From Actinomycetes bacterium (GTDB lineage Bacteria > Actinomycetota > Acidimicrobiia > Acidimicrobiales > Palsa-688), in the NCBI GenBank assembly GCA_021808425.1, contig JAKBBS010000069.1:1-15939 (forward strand): a stretch of 15,939 nt of DNA. The letters are read 5' to 3'. Below, piece after piece: positions 6,356-14,198 of this stretch (positions within the stretch are counted from its first letter, which is position 1; each line of letters begins with the position of its first letter). A program made the translations under genes and the position numbers. The notes under the pieces were generated by a model that saw only the letters and a list, made by a program, of their open reading frames with translations, did not search any database and was not told the DNA's origin.

Positions 6356-8261
6356 CGACGGCCACCAAGGCGTCGGCGCTCATAGCGTCGATCGCCACGC
6401 ACGCCGCTCCCATCCTCTGCGCGAGGCGGGGCGCCAAACCGAGGCGAACCTTGCTCGTGTGGCCCTCGACGTCCTCCACGTCCACGACGATCGCTGGTAC
6501 ACCCGCCGAAGCGACCTGAGCCGCGGCTGCCTCCGCGTCGATCCAAGGGTCGGTTCCCCGGGCGGAGAAGGTGGCCCTGCCGTCGGTTACCACCACTAGC
6601 AGCGGCGCATACTCGGCACCCGGCCTACGAGATGTCGCGACCGCCAGGGCGGCCCTGATGCCTTCACCGAGAGGGGTGCGACCTCCGGTGCCGATAGAAG
6701 CCAGGCGGGCGCGTGCGACTTCGACGCTGCCCGTCGGGGCGAGGAGTACTTCGGCTCCTTCGCCGCGAAAGCTCACCATCGCCACCCGGTCGCGCCGCTC
6801 GTATGCGTCGCGCAGTAGTGACAGTACCGCTGACTTCGCTGCTTCGACGCGCGTCGGCGCACCCATAGATCCCGAAGCGTCGACCGCGAACACGATCAGG
6901 TGTGCCCGTCTGGTCTCGCGGACCGCCTCCCGCACGTCGGACGCGTCTACGAGCGGTACAACTCCATCGACGGAAGCACGCCGGGCGACAGCCGTTCGGA
7001 CCGTGGCCACCACGGCCACCGACTGCACCGGCCCTTGCGGTCGCCGGTCCGAGACGATGCGACCCCTAGTTGCCGGCGCAGGACCACGCCGCCCTGGCGC
7101 ACTGGCAGCGGGACGAGCACTTGTCGACCCTGCGACAGAGGCGAGCGCCTGCTCCAAATCCGGCCGCCTCATCTCCCGGCCTTCGCCAGGGTCCCTCGGT
7201 CGCGCGCCCCCATCGCCGCCCCCCTCGCCGTCGCCGTCGCTCCTGGCGCCCCCCTCGCCGTCGCTCTCGCCGTCGCCGATCCCCGACGCTTCGCTCCCCG
7301 CGACCTGGTCCTCTCCGGAGCTCTCGTCTGATCTTTCCAAGGACCCGAGGTGCTCGCGCACAGCGTTGTCAATACCGTCACGCGCGTACGACGGGTTGGC
7401 GAGCGGATCCTGGTGCGCACGATGAGCAAGAGCGAACGATGCGACCCTCGCAACATCGTCCGCCTCCACCTCCGCCCTCCCTTCCAACCCAGCAAAGCCA
7501 GCCGACGCCCTGCACAACGCGAGGTCCGCCCGAAGGCCCTGCGCCCCAAGAGATGCGCAAAGCGCCGCAATCGCCTCGACGATGTCGCGGCGAAGCCGTG
7601 CAGGCCGTGCCGCCGCCAAGCGCGCTGCCAATTCCACCTCCTCGCGGCGGTAAGCATCTTCTATGGCCTCAGGATCCGCGTCAAACGCCAGCCGGCGCGT
7701 CAGCGCCTCCACCCGCTCCGCCGTGTCGAGCGGAGTCCTAACCTCTACAGACAGGCCGAAGCGGTCCAACAGCTGGGGCCGCAGCTCGCCCTCCTCCGGG
7801 TTCATCGAACCGACCAGGACGAAACGAGCGGGGTGTACATGGGAGATCCCGTCACGCTCGACTCTGTTGACCCCGCTCGCGGCGACGTCGAGAAGCGCGT
7901 CGACCAGGTGGTCCGCAAGGAGGTTGATCTCGTCGACGTAGAGCACGCCGCCATGCGCCTCGGCGAGCAGGCCGGGAGAAAACCGGACCTCGCCACCCAC
8001 CAAAGCCGACGCGATATCGAGCGTGCCGAGTAGTCGATCTTCTGTCGCTCCGACCGGCAGCTCGACGAAGCGGGCGTCGCCGAACAGCAGCGCCGCAAAG
8101 CCGCGGGCGAGCGTCGTCTTGGCGGAACCCTTGTCGCCGCGCAGCAACACCCCGCCGATACGAGGGTCCACCGCGCACAAAAGCAGCGCCAGCTTGGCGT
8201 CATCCTGGCCGACGACGGCGCTGAAAGGCAGGAACGAGCCGGCGGTCCCATGCACAGTCAC
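6315..8261 (-). CDS. Fused BchI/BchD-type AAA+/VWA subunit of cobaltochelatase
   Basis: 648 residues. The N-terminal AAA+ module has Walker A GDKGSAKT (42-49), Walker B GGVLYVDE (104-111) and the sensor asparagine N154 in GSMNPEEG. The lid extends to about 310, then an acidic Gly/Asp/Glu-rich linker with an Arg/Pro stretch (about 320-430), and a C-terminal von Willebrand A domain whose MIDAS begins with D461-A-S463-G-S465, with the TGGRTPL and VVTDGRAT elements following. It thus combines the BchI and BchD parts in one chain, as in M. tuberculosis Rv2850c. Following cobN with a 4-base GTGA overlap, it is almost certainly the ATPase motor for CobN that drives cobalt insertion, replacing the CobS/CobT pair of proteobacteria. 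A strong GGGAGGAGGG lies just before the GTG start, inside the cobN end. Magnesium-chelatase activity is unlikely, since no bacteriochlorophyll genes are near. Confidence 0.9.
   Translation of the reverse strand: MTVHGTAGSFLPFSAVVGQDDAKLALLLCAVDPRIGGVLLRGDKGSAKTTLARGFAALLFGDARFVELPVGATEDRLLGTLDIASALVGGEVRFSPGLLAEAHGGVLYVDEINLLADHLVDALLDVAASGVNRVERDGISHVHPARFVLVGSMNPEEGELRPQLLDRFGLSVEVRTPLDTAERVEALTRRLAFDADPEAIEDAYRREEVELAARLAAARPARLRRDIVEAIAALCASLGAQGLRADLALCRASAGFAGLEGRAEVEADDVARVASFALAHRAHQDPLANPSYARDGIDNAVREHLGSLERSDESSGEDQVAGSEASGIGDGESDGEGGARSDGDGEGGGDGGARPRDPGEGREMRRPDLEQALASVAGSTSARPAASAPGRRGPAPATRGRIVSDRRPQGPVQSVAVVATVRTAVARRASVDGVVPLVDASDVREAVRETRRAHLIVFAVDASGSMGAPTRVEAAKSAVLSLLRDAYERRDRVAMVSFRGEGAEVLLAPTGSVEVARARLASIGTGGRTPLGEGIRAALAVATSRRPGAEYAPLLVVVTDGRATFSARGTDPWIDAEAAAAQVASAGVPAIVVDVEDVEGHTSKVRLGLAPRLAQRMGAACVAIDAMSADALVAVVKGARGAPGVASR
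7215..7261. repeat. 30-bp imperfect direct repeat in the chelatase linker
   Basis: The 17-base string CGCCCCCCTCGCCGTCG occurs at 7215-7231 and at 7245-7261, exactly 30 bases (10 codons) apart, with partly matching bases between. It encodes the acidic SDGEGGARSDGDGEGG-like linker between the AAA+ and VWA modules. The repeat keeps frame and probably only alters linker length. Confidence 0.75.
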
Positions 8262-11200
8262 CTTCCCTCCTCCCAGCCTTCAGCTTCGAGAACAGCGGAA
8301 CGCAACGTCGCCAAAGCCCTCTCCGAAGCGTCCCACAAGCCCCGATCGCAGGCTTCGAGGAGCCGCTCGGCCATCGAGCGCAACGCCCACGGGTTCGACG
8401 CCTCGAGGAACTTCCTGATCGCCGGGTCGCCCACGTAGGCGTCAGTGACCCGCTCGTACATCCAGTCCTTGACGACGCCAGCCGTCGCGTCGTAGCCGTA
8501 GAGGTAGTCGACGGTGGCGGCGAGCTCGAAGGCACCCTTGTAGCCGTGCCGGGTCATCGCCTCGATCCACTTCGGGTTGAGGACCCGTGTTCGCACGACG
8601 CGCGCCGCCTCCTCTTCGAGGCTGCGCACCTTCGGCCGCGACGGGTTCGCCGTGTCACCAAAGACCGCCTTCGGTTGACGCCCCGACAAGGCCCGGATCG
8701 TGGCGATCATCCCCCCGTGCTCCTGCAGGTAGTCGTCGGAGTCGAAGATGTCGTGCTCGCGGTTGTCCTGATTTTTGACTGCGACTTCTAGCCTGGAGAA
8801 GAGTTTCCGCATCGCGGCGAACGCCGGTGTCCCCATGCCAGACCTGCCGTAGGAGTAGCCGCTCCAAGCGGTGTACACCTCGGCGAGGTCCGCGTCGTTT
8901 CGCCAGTCGCCGCTTTCGAGGAGAGCCAGAATCCCCGACCCGTAGCCGCCGGGCGCCGCCCCGAAGATCCTCGGGTCGCCGTCATCGAAACCGGCGAGCT
9001 CGACCGCGTCGTCAAGAAGAGCTATCAGGTGCGGGAACGCGTCCCTGAAAAACCCCGAGATCCGCACCACCACGTCTATCCGGGGCCGGCCCAGCTCCTC
9101 CATCGGGATCAGCTCTATGCCCACGACGCGCCCCGACTCTGCGGCCCAACGCGGCCGCACCCCGAGCAGCGCGAGCGCTTCGGCAATGTCGTCTCCGCCG
9201 GTCCGCATGGCAGCGGTCCCCCACACCACGAGGCCGACGCTTTGCGGGTAGCGTCCCTCCTCGTCGAGGTGACGTTCGAGGAGCGCGTCTGCGAGCTTCA
9301 CTCCGACATCCCAGGCGAGCCGACTCGGCAGCGCCTGGGGGTCCACCGAGTAGAAGTTGCGTCCGGTCGGCAGGACGTGCGCCATCCCCCGAGTCGGGGC
9401 CCCGCTCGGGCCAGGAGGAACCCAACGCCCGTCGAGGCAGCGCAGTATCGACGTGATCTCATTCGGCGTCGCGTCGAGTGCAGGCGAAAGCGTGCCCTCG
9501 ACCCACTTGACGACGGCCCGCTCGTCGTCGGTTGTCGGGGCTGTGTCGCCTCGAAGCAGCGCCGCGCACTCGGCTTCGAGGCGGTCGGCCGCTTGTATGG
9601 CCGAAGCGGGGTTTGACGAACCGAGGCGTCGGGCTACCGCCTCGCGAAGCGACGGCACCCCGGCCTGGGGAAGACGCGTGAGAGCGAGGAGCAGGTCGAG
9701 GCGGCCTTGGCCTTCGAGAACCCGCCCGAGGACGTGAAGGCCCCCGCGGATCTGGGCGTCCTTGAGCTCGCAGAGGTAACCGTCGACGTGGTTGATCAGC
9801 TCGTCGAACGCATCCTGCGCAGGGGCGGCCTCGACTCCTAGATCCTGGTGGAGCTCCGCTGTCACGAGCAGGTCCCAGACTTTCCCCCTGATCGCAGGCA
9901 GCTTTGACGGGTCGAGGGCGGCTACCTGGGCGTACTCGTCGAGGAGGGTTTCGAGGCGCGCGATGTCGTCGTAGACCTCGGCGCGCGTCATCGGCGGGAG
10001 TAGGTGGTCGACGATCGTGGCGTGCGCCCGGCGCTTTGCCTGGGTGCCCTCCCCCGGGTCGTTGACCACGAAGGGGTACACGAGCGGCACGTCGCCGAGC
10101 GCGACGTCGGGCCAGCACGTCGACGACAACCCTACGCCTTTGCCCGGGAGCCATTCGAGCGTTCCATGCTTGCCTACGTGCACGATGGCGTCCGCCCCCC
10201 ATACCGAATCGAGCCACCAGTAAAACGCGAGGTAGTGGTGCGTCGGCGCGAGGTCGGGTGAGTGGTAGATCGCAGCAGGGTTCTCCCCGAAACCTCTTGG
10301 CGGCTGTACTGCCACGAACACGTTCCCGAGGTCGAGACCGGCAAACACGAGATCCCCCGAGGCGGGATCCACGTAGATCCCGCCGGGCGCCGGGCCCCAC
10401 GCCTCCTCCACGGCGTTCGTGGCCTCGGCCGCCAATGCATCGAAGCATTCCCTATACGCTGCGGCACTCATCCGTCCAGGGGCGCACATGAGCTGGTCCT
10501 GGCTCATCGACTGGGACTCGTAGGAGAACGTGTCGATCAGCTCGCCGATAAGCGTGTCACCGTCCGAGGGGATCCGCGCAACGGAGTAGCCGGAGCGCTC
10601 CATGGCGTGCAGAAGCTCCACGACCGACGCCGGCGTGTCGAGCCCTACCGCGTTTCCTATCCTGCTCCGCTTCGTCGGGTATGCCGACAGTACGATCGCC
10701 ACTTTCTTGGCCGCCTCGGGTATAGAGCGAAGCCGGGCCGCCCGCACTGCGACACCCGCCACCCGGCTGACCCTGTCAGGGACGCTTCTATAAGCGCTCA
10801 CCGCCGTGCCGAGGGCGGTTTCGTCGTCTACCTCCTCGTTGAACGAGAACGGCACCGAGATTATCCTCCCGTCGAACTCGGGGATAGCGACGCGCATCGC
10901 CACGTCTATCGGCGAGAGACCGGCCGACGAAGCCTCCCAAGCGGCGCGCGGTCCAGTCGACGTGACAGCCTGGATGACAGGGACGTCCAGTGACCCGAGC
11001 GCGGTGGCGTCCCAGGACAGGCCGTCGTCAGCGGCTGACCCCGACACCAATACAGTGGCGATGATCGCGTCCGGCGCCAGGTCGCGCACCAGGCTCAGCG
11101 CGTCGACCTCGCCTTGCGCTCCGGGGCGAAGCGAGTACGCCCAAACGGCGACGGCGTTCGCCCCACGAGACTCGATCTCGGCGCACAGGTCATCGACGAA

Positions 11201-11719
11201 AGTAGTGTTGCCGGAGATCAGGTGAGCCCGGTAGAAAAGGACTGCCACCGTCGGGCCTGTAGCGTCGGGGCTTCGGTAGTAGACGCCGGACACTGGCACC
11301 TCGGCGGGCGGATCGAATCCGAAGCCGGTCATGGCGACCGTGTCGGATACGAAGCGGAGCATCTGTTCGAGATTCGCAAGGCCGCCATGCACGAGGTACT
11401 CGAACGCCTGAGCGACAGTGGCGCTCGCCACGCTCGACATCGCCGTCAGCTCCGCGTCGGGCGCCGCCTCCCCGCCGAAGGCAAGGAGCGGCACTCCCCT
11501 TCTCCTAGCGTCGACCAGCAATTCGCCGAGCGGCTCCCTCCACGAGTCGGCCCCGCCGAGCAGGCGGAGCGCGACGAGGGTCACGCCGTCGAGGTCCGGG
11601 GCGCAATCCATGGACGTCGTGTCGCCGGCTCGAAGCGGCGGGAAGCCGTCGGGGAGGCCTTCGACGATCGAGCGCAGCGCCAGGATCTCGCTCGGGGCGT
11701 TGGTCAGGTACAAGATCAT
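8258..11719 (-). CDS. cobN: Cobaltochelatase large subunit CobN
   Basis: A 1153-residue member of the CobN/BchH family that binds hydrogenobyrinic acid a,c-diamide and inserts Co2+ with the help of an AAA+ motor, the hallmark of the oxygen-dependent, late-cobalt route. The family signature HVGKHGTLEWLPGKG is at 514-528, followed by YPFVVNDPGEGTQAKRRA and DHLLPPMTRAE. The C-terminal region around SGYSYGRSGMGTPA and the closing helices is intact. The frame stays open back to 11845, but the family N-terminus MILYLTNAPSEIL begins at ATG 11719, which sits in an ATGA overlap with the cobQ stop and has GGAG 7 bases upstream. It is somewhat shorter than proteobacterial CobN. The following gene encodes its partner ATPase subunit. 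Confidence 0.95.
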   Translation of the reverse strand: MILYLTNAPSEILALRSIVEGLPDGFPPLRAGDTTSMDCAPDLDGVTLVALRLLGGADSWREPLGELLVDARRRGVPLLAFGGEAAPDAELTAMSSVASATVAQAFEYLVHGGLANLEQMLRFVSDTVAMTGFGFDPPAEVPVSGVYYRSPDATGPTVAVLFYRAHLISGNTTFVDDLCAEIESRGANAVAVWAYSLRPGAQGEVDALSLVRDLAPDAIIATVLVSGSAADDGLSWDATALGSLDVPVIQAVTSTGPRAAWEASSAGLSPIDVAMRVAIPEFDGRIISVPFSFNEEVDDETALGTAVSAYRSVPDRVSRVAGVAVRAARLRSIPEAAKKVAIVLSAYPTKRSRIGNAVGLDTPASVVELLHAMERSGYSVARIPSDGDTLIGELIDTFSYESQSMSQDQLMCAPGRMSAAAYRECFDALAAEATNAVEEAWGPAPGGIYVDPASGDLVFAGLDLGNVFVAVQPPRGFGENPAAIYHSPDLAPTHHYLAFYWWLDSVWGADAIVHVGKHGTLEWLPGKGVGLSSTCWPDVALGDVPLVYPFVVNDPGEGTQAKRRAHATIVDHLLPPMTRAEVYDDIARLETLLDEYAQVAALDPSKLPAIRGKVWDLLVTAELHQDLGVEAAPAQDAFDELINHVDGYLCELKDAQIRGGLHVLGRVLEGQGRLDLLLALTRLPQAGVPSLREAVARRLGSSNPASAIQAADRLEAECAALLRGDTAPTTDDERAVVKWVEGTLSPALDATPNEITSILRCLDGRWVPPGPSGAPTRGMAHVLPTGRNFYSVDPQALPSRLAWDVGVKLADALLERHLDEEGRYPQSVGLVVWGTAAMRTGGDDIAEALALLGVRPRWAAESGRVVGIELIPMEELGRPRIDVVVRISGFFRDAFPHLIALLDDAVELAGFDDGDPRIFGAAPGGYGSGILALLESGDWRNDADLAEVYTAWSGYSYGRSGMGTPAFAAMRKLFSRLEVAVKNQDNREHDIFDSDDYLQEHGGMIATIRALSGRQPKAVFGDTANPSRPKVRSLEEEAARVVRTRVLNPKWIEAMTRHGYKGAFELAATVDYLYGYDATAGVVKDWMYERVTDAYVGDPAIRKFLEASNPWALRSMAERLLEACDRGLWDASERALATLRSAVLEAEGWEEGR
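8266..8274 (-). promoter_or_regulatory. Strong Shine-Dalgarno for the chelatase ATPase subunit
   Basis: On the minus strand GGGAGGAGG precedes the GTG at 8261 by 4 bases, with an alternative register giving 7. It lies inside the last codons of cobN. It is the best ribosome binding site in the operon and supports both the GTG start and extra initiation of this gene. Confidence 0.6.
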
Positions 11720-13227
11720 CGTCTGGCTCCGTCTATTAGGTCCATGATCGCGGAGGTGTCGACGTTCGCCTCGATAGCGTCGGCGATCGTGTCGAAGCGC
11801 GCTTCCCGTGCTGACGAAAATGACACTTTCTGACCGGGATCCCACGCTGTGCCGGCCCGGACCGCGACGTCTGCGAGGAACGCCCTTCTAAACTCGTCTT
11901 GTTCGAACAGCCCGTGAACCGCAGTGCCTAACACCGCTCCGGTCGAGTTTCGCGCACCTTCCGGCCCGCAGTCGGTATCGATCCAGGCTCGTGCGGAGCT
12001 GATGGTCGTCGCCGGGACGCTGTGGCCGTGATGGATCTCGTAGCCCGTGACGAACTTGCCGAACGAGGTTCCGGTCACACGTCGTGTCACTTTCGACGCT
12101 TCGAACGTCGTCGCCACCTCGAGCAGGCCGAGTCCTTCGACATCGGCACCTCCCCTCGACTCCACCTCGTCGACGATCCTGAGGCCGAGCATTTGATAGC
12201 CGCCGCATATGCCGAGCACGGTCGTCGTCGCGTCAAGTGCCGCTATTGCCTCGGCGAGACCGATGGCGCGCAGCCATTCGAGGTCTGCGACCGTCGACTT
12301 GCTACCGGGCAGGATAACAAGGTGTGGAACGCCGAGCGCGCCGGGCGACTCCACGAAGCGAACCCGGACTGCCGGCTCGATGCGAAGGGCCTCGATGTCT
12401 GTGAAGTTGGAGATCCTCGGCAGGCTGATGACGGCCACGTCGAGCGGGGCCATAACCGAGTTGCGACCGGTCGGCCGCGCTCCCTCGGTCCTGCTGCGGA
12501 GTGCCAGGGAGTCCTCGGCGTCGATGTCGAGGCCGCCTATCCACGGGACGACCCCGAGGGTCCTCCGCCCCGTCAGGCGTTCGAGCTCTGCCAATCCGTC
12601 CGCCAAAATCGACGGGTCGCCCCGGAACTTGTTGATCACGAAGCCGGCTATCGTCTTCGCCAGGTGCTCGGGGAGTATCGAGACCGTCCCGTAAAGCGAC
12701 GCGAACACCCCGCCGCGGTCGATATCGCCGACGAGGATCGAAGCGAAGTTCGCCTCCCGGGCAACCCTCAAATTGGTGATGTCATGCTCCAGCAGGTTGA
12801 TCTCCGCCGGGCTGCCCGCCCCTTCGCAGATGACTGCGTCGAACCTGCTTCGCAGGTCTTCGAGCCTCGCCATGACCAGCGGCCACAGTTCCTCTTTCGC
12901 GTCCTGGTAGGAGCGGGCGTCCAACGTCCGCCAAACGCGGCCGTCGACGATCACCTGGCTGGTCCTGTCGTCTGTGGGTTTGAGCAGGATCGGGTTCATC
13001 GCCGCCTCTGCCGTCACTCCGCCGGCCGCGGCCTGCGCGGCCTGCGCCCGGCCGATCTCGTGCCCGGAGGCTGTTATAGCCGAGTTGAGTGACATATTCT
13101 GGGCTTTGAACGGAGCTACGCGCAGACCCCGGCGCGCGAGGAGCCGGCACAGTCCGGCTACGAGAGTCGACTTGCCGGAATCGGATCCCGTGCCGCACAC
13201 CATCAACCCGCCGCAGAGCTGCGTCAC
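11716..13227 (-). CDS. cobQ: Cobyric acid synthase CobQ
   Basis: 503 residues. The enzyme amidates carboxyls b, d, e and g of adenosylcobyrinic acid a,c-diamide using glutamine and ATP. The N-terminal dethiobiotin-synthetase-like ATPase domain carries a P-loop GTGSDSGKST at 12-21, with KAQNMSLNS and the EGAGSPAEINL element after it. The C-terminal triad glutamine amidotransferase domain has the nucleophile C341 in GICGGYQML and H438 in AVHGLFE, so it is fully equipped. The length is normal for the family. The GTG start sits in a GTGA overlap with the cobC-like stop and matches the family N-terminus, whereas an ATG at 13203 would trim the first strand. No Shine-Dalgarno is seen, so initiation probably depends on coupling. 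The start lies within an 11-bp tandem repeat. Confidence 0.96.
   Translation of the reverse strand: MTQLCGGLMVCGTGSDSGKSTLVAGLCRLLARRGLRVAPFKAQNMSLNSAITASGHEIGRAQAAQAAAGGVTAEAAMNPILLKPTDDRTSQVIVDGRVWRTLDARSYQDAKEELWPLVMARLEDLRSRFDAVICEGAGSPAEINLLEHDITNLRVAREANFASILVGDIDRGGVFASLYGTVSILPEHLAKTIAGFVINKFRGDPSILADGLAELERLTGRRTLGVVPWIGGLDIDAEDSLALRSRTEGARPTGRNSVMAPLDVAVISLPRISNFTDIEALRIEPAVRVRFVESPGALGVPHLVILPGSKSTVADLEWLRAIGLAEAIAALDATTTVLGICGGYQMLGLRIVDEVESRGGADVEGLGLLEVATTFEASKVTRRVTGTSFGKFVTGYEIHHGHSVPATTISSARAWIDTDCGPEGARNSTGAVLGTAVHGLFEQDEFRRAFLADVAVRAGTAWDPGQKVSFSSAREARFDTIADAIEANVDTSAIMDLIDGARR
11727..11730 (-). promoter_or_regulatory. Ribosome binding site of cobN
   Basis: GGAG on the minus strand, 7 bases before ATG 11719 and inside the cobQ 3' end. 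It helps choose this start over the longer open frame reaching 11845. Confidence 0.5.
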
Positions 13228-13241
13228 CGTTGCGTCACCGT
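13220..13241. repeat. Perfect 11-bp tandem repeat at the cobC/cobQ boundary
   Basis: TGCGTCACCGT occurs at 13220-13230 and again at 13231-13241 without a mismatch. The repeat contains the cobC-like stop codon (13224-13226) and the cobQ GTG start (13225-13227). Because 11 is not a multiple of 3, the second copy shifts the frame and creates the stop; with one copy the cobC frame would run straight into cobQ. Confidence 0.95.
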
Positions 13242-14198
13242 CGTGTCACGCGCAGTCTCACCGCTCGTCGCCTCGAGAGCTCGGCTCAGGCGCTCTAGGC
13301 CGGCCGTGTCGGGCACGGCTATCCGTACGTATCCCGGCATGGCGAAACTGGCGCAGTCGCGAATGCTTATCGCGAACCGGGCCAGCTGTGAACGCAGACC
13401 GGGCGCATGCACGACGAGCCAGTTCGCGTCCGAGGGCTCTGGTTCCAATCCGGCCTCGCGCAAGATCGTCGCCAGCCGGTCCCGCAGACGAGCGACCTGC
13501 TCCGACCACTCGGTTAGGCGCGCCCCCGCCAAGATCTCCGGCAGGGCGTCGGCCGCCAGCGCGTTTAAAGACCAAGCCGGCTGGCGGCCCCGGATCCGCT
13601 TCGCCAAGTCGTGGTCCGGGCAGATGACGTAGCCGACGCGCAGCCCCGGGCACGCGAACACCTTTGTTAGGGACCCAACCACCACTGCCCCCCGTTTCGT
13701 GTCGCCTCTGGTCCACGTCCCGGTCGCCAGCGCCCAGAACGCCTCGTCCCACACGCCGGCCTGCTCGTCAGCTTCGGCGAGGAGCCCGCTCGGATTGTGC
13801 GGGTTCGAACGCCATCTAAGCCCGCCCGGCGTCAGATCCCCGAGATGGCGGCGATAAAGGGAGAAGTCCGGTTCGTCCACCCATCCGAGCGGCCTCTCCG
13901 CGGCGACGAGGGCTATAGCCTCGGCTCCCCCGTTTGTGAGGACGACGAGATCAGGGTCCACTTCGAGGCACGCGGCGAGCGCCTCTGTGGCGGCAGCCGG
14001 ATTCGGGTACCGGCCGACAGCGCCGAGGTGCGAGCCGAGGATCGCGTCGAGTTTCGGCGCTACCGGGTTGAGGCTCGCCGATAGGTCGAGGACTTGCCCC
14101 GGGTCCACTCCGAGCGCTGCGGCGAGAAGGGCCCCGTCGCCGCCGTGCGCGCCGGGCACGGGCACGGGTGCGGCTGCGGGTACCGGCTCGGCTGTCAT
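13224..14198 (-). CDS. cobC: CobC/CobD-like PLP enzyme (threonine-phosphate decarboxylase or aminotransferase), short form
   Basis: A fold-type I PLP enzyme of 324 residues. The visible PLP-site elements are TNGGAEA at 88-94, NPHNPSG at 132-138, D151 in WDEAF (ring-nitrogen aspartate), the Schiff-base lysine K179 in GSLTKVF and R187 in PGLRVGY; a C-terminal small domain follows. In the cobalamin operon it should give (R)-1-amino-2-propanol O-2-phosphate from L-threonine phosphate for CbiB, or carry out the analogous CobC step. The distance between TNGGAEA and NPHNPSG is about 40 residues, against some 70 in Salmonella CobD, so part of the large domain is missing although no frame break is seen. 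Start is ATG 14198, in an ATGA overlap with the cbiB stop and with GGGAG 7 bases upstream. The precise reaction is inferred from context. Confidence 0.85.
   Translation of the reverse strand: MTAEPVPAAAPVPVPGAHGGDGALLAAALGVDPGQVLDLSASLNPVAPKLDAILGSHLGAVGRYPNPAAATEALAACLEVDPDLVVLTNGGAEAIALVAAERPLGWVDEPDFSLYRRHLGDLTPGGLRWRSNPHNPSGLLAEADEQAGVWDEAFWALATGTWTRGDTKRGAVVVGSLTKVFACPGLRVGYVICPDHDLAKRIRGRQPAWSLNALAADALPEILAGARLTEWSEQVARLRDRLATILREAGLEPEPSDANWLVVHAPGLRSQLARFAISIRDCASFAMPGYVRIAVPDTAGLERLSRALEATSGETARDTTVTQR

Noticed and set aside
11720..11845. 42-codon upstream extension of cobN
   Set aside because: It lies within the cobQ end, has no family similarity, and ATG 11719 has both a ribosome binding site and the ATGA overlap.
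12022..13092. 356-codon open frame on the + strand, opposite cobQ
   Set aside because: Antisense shadow of cobQ with no recognisable motif, no ribosome binding site and arginine-rich composition.
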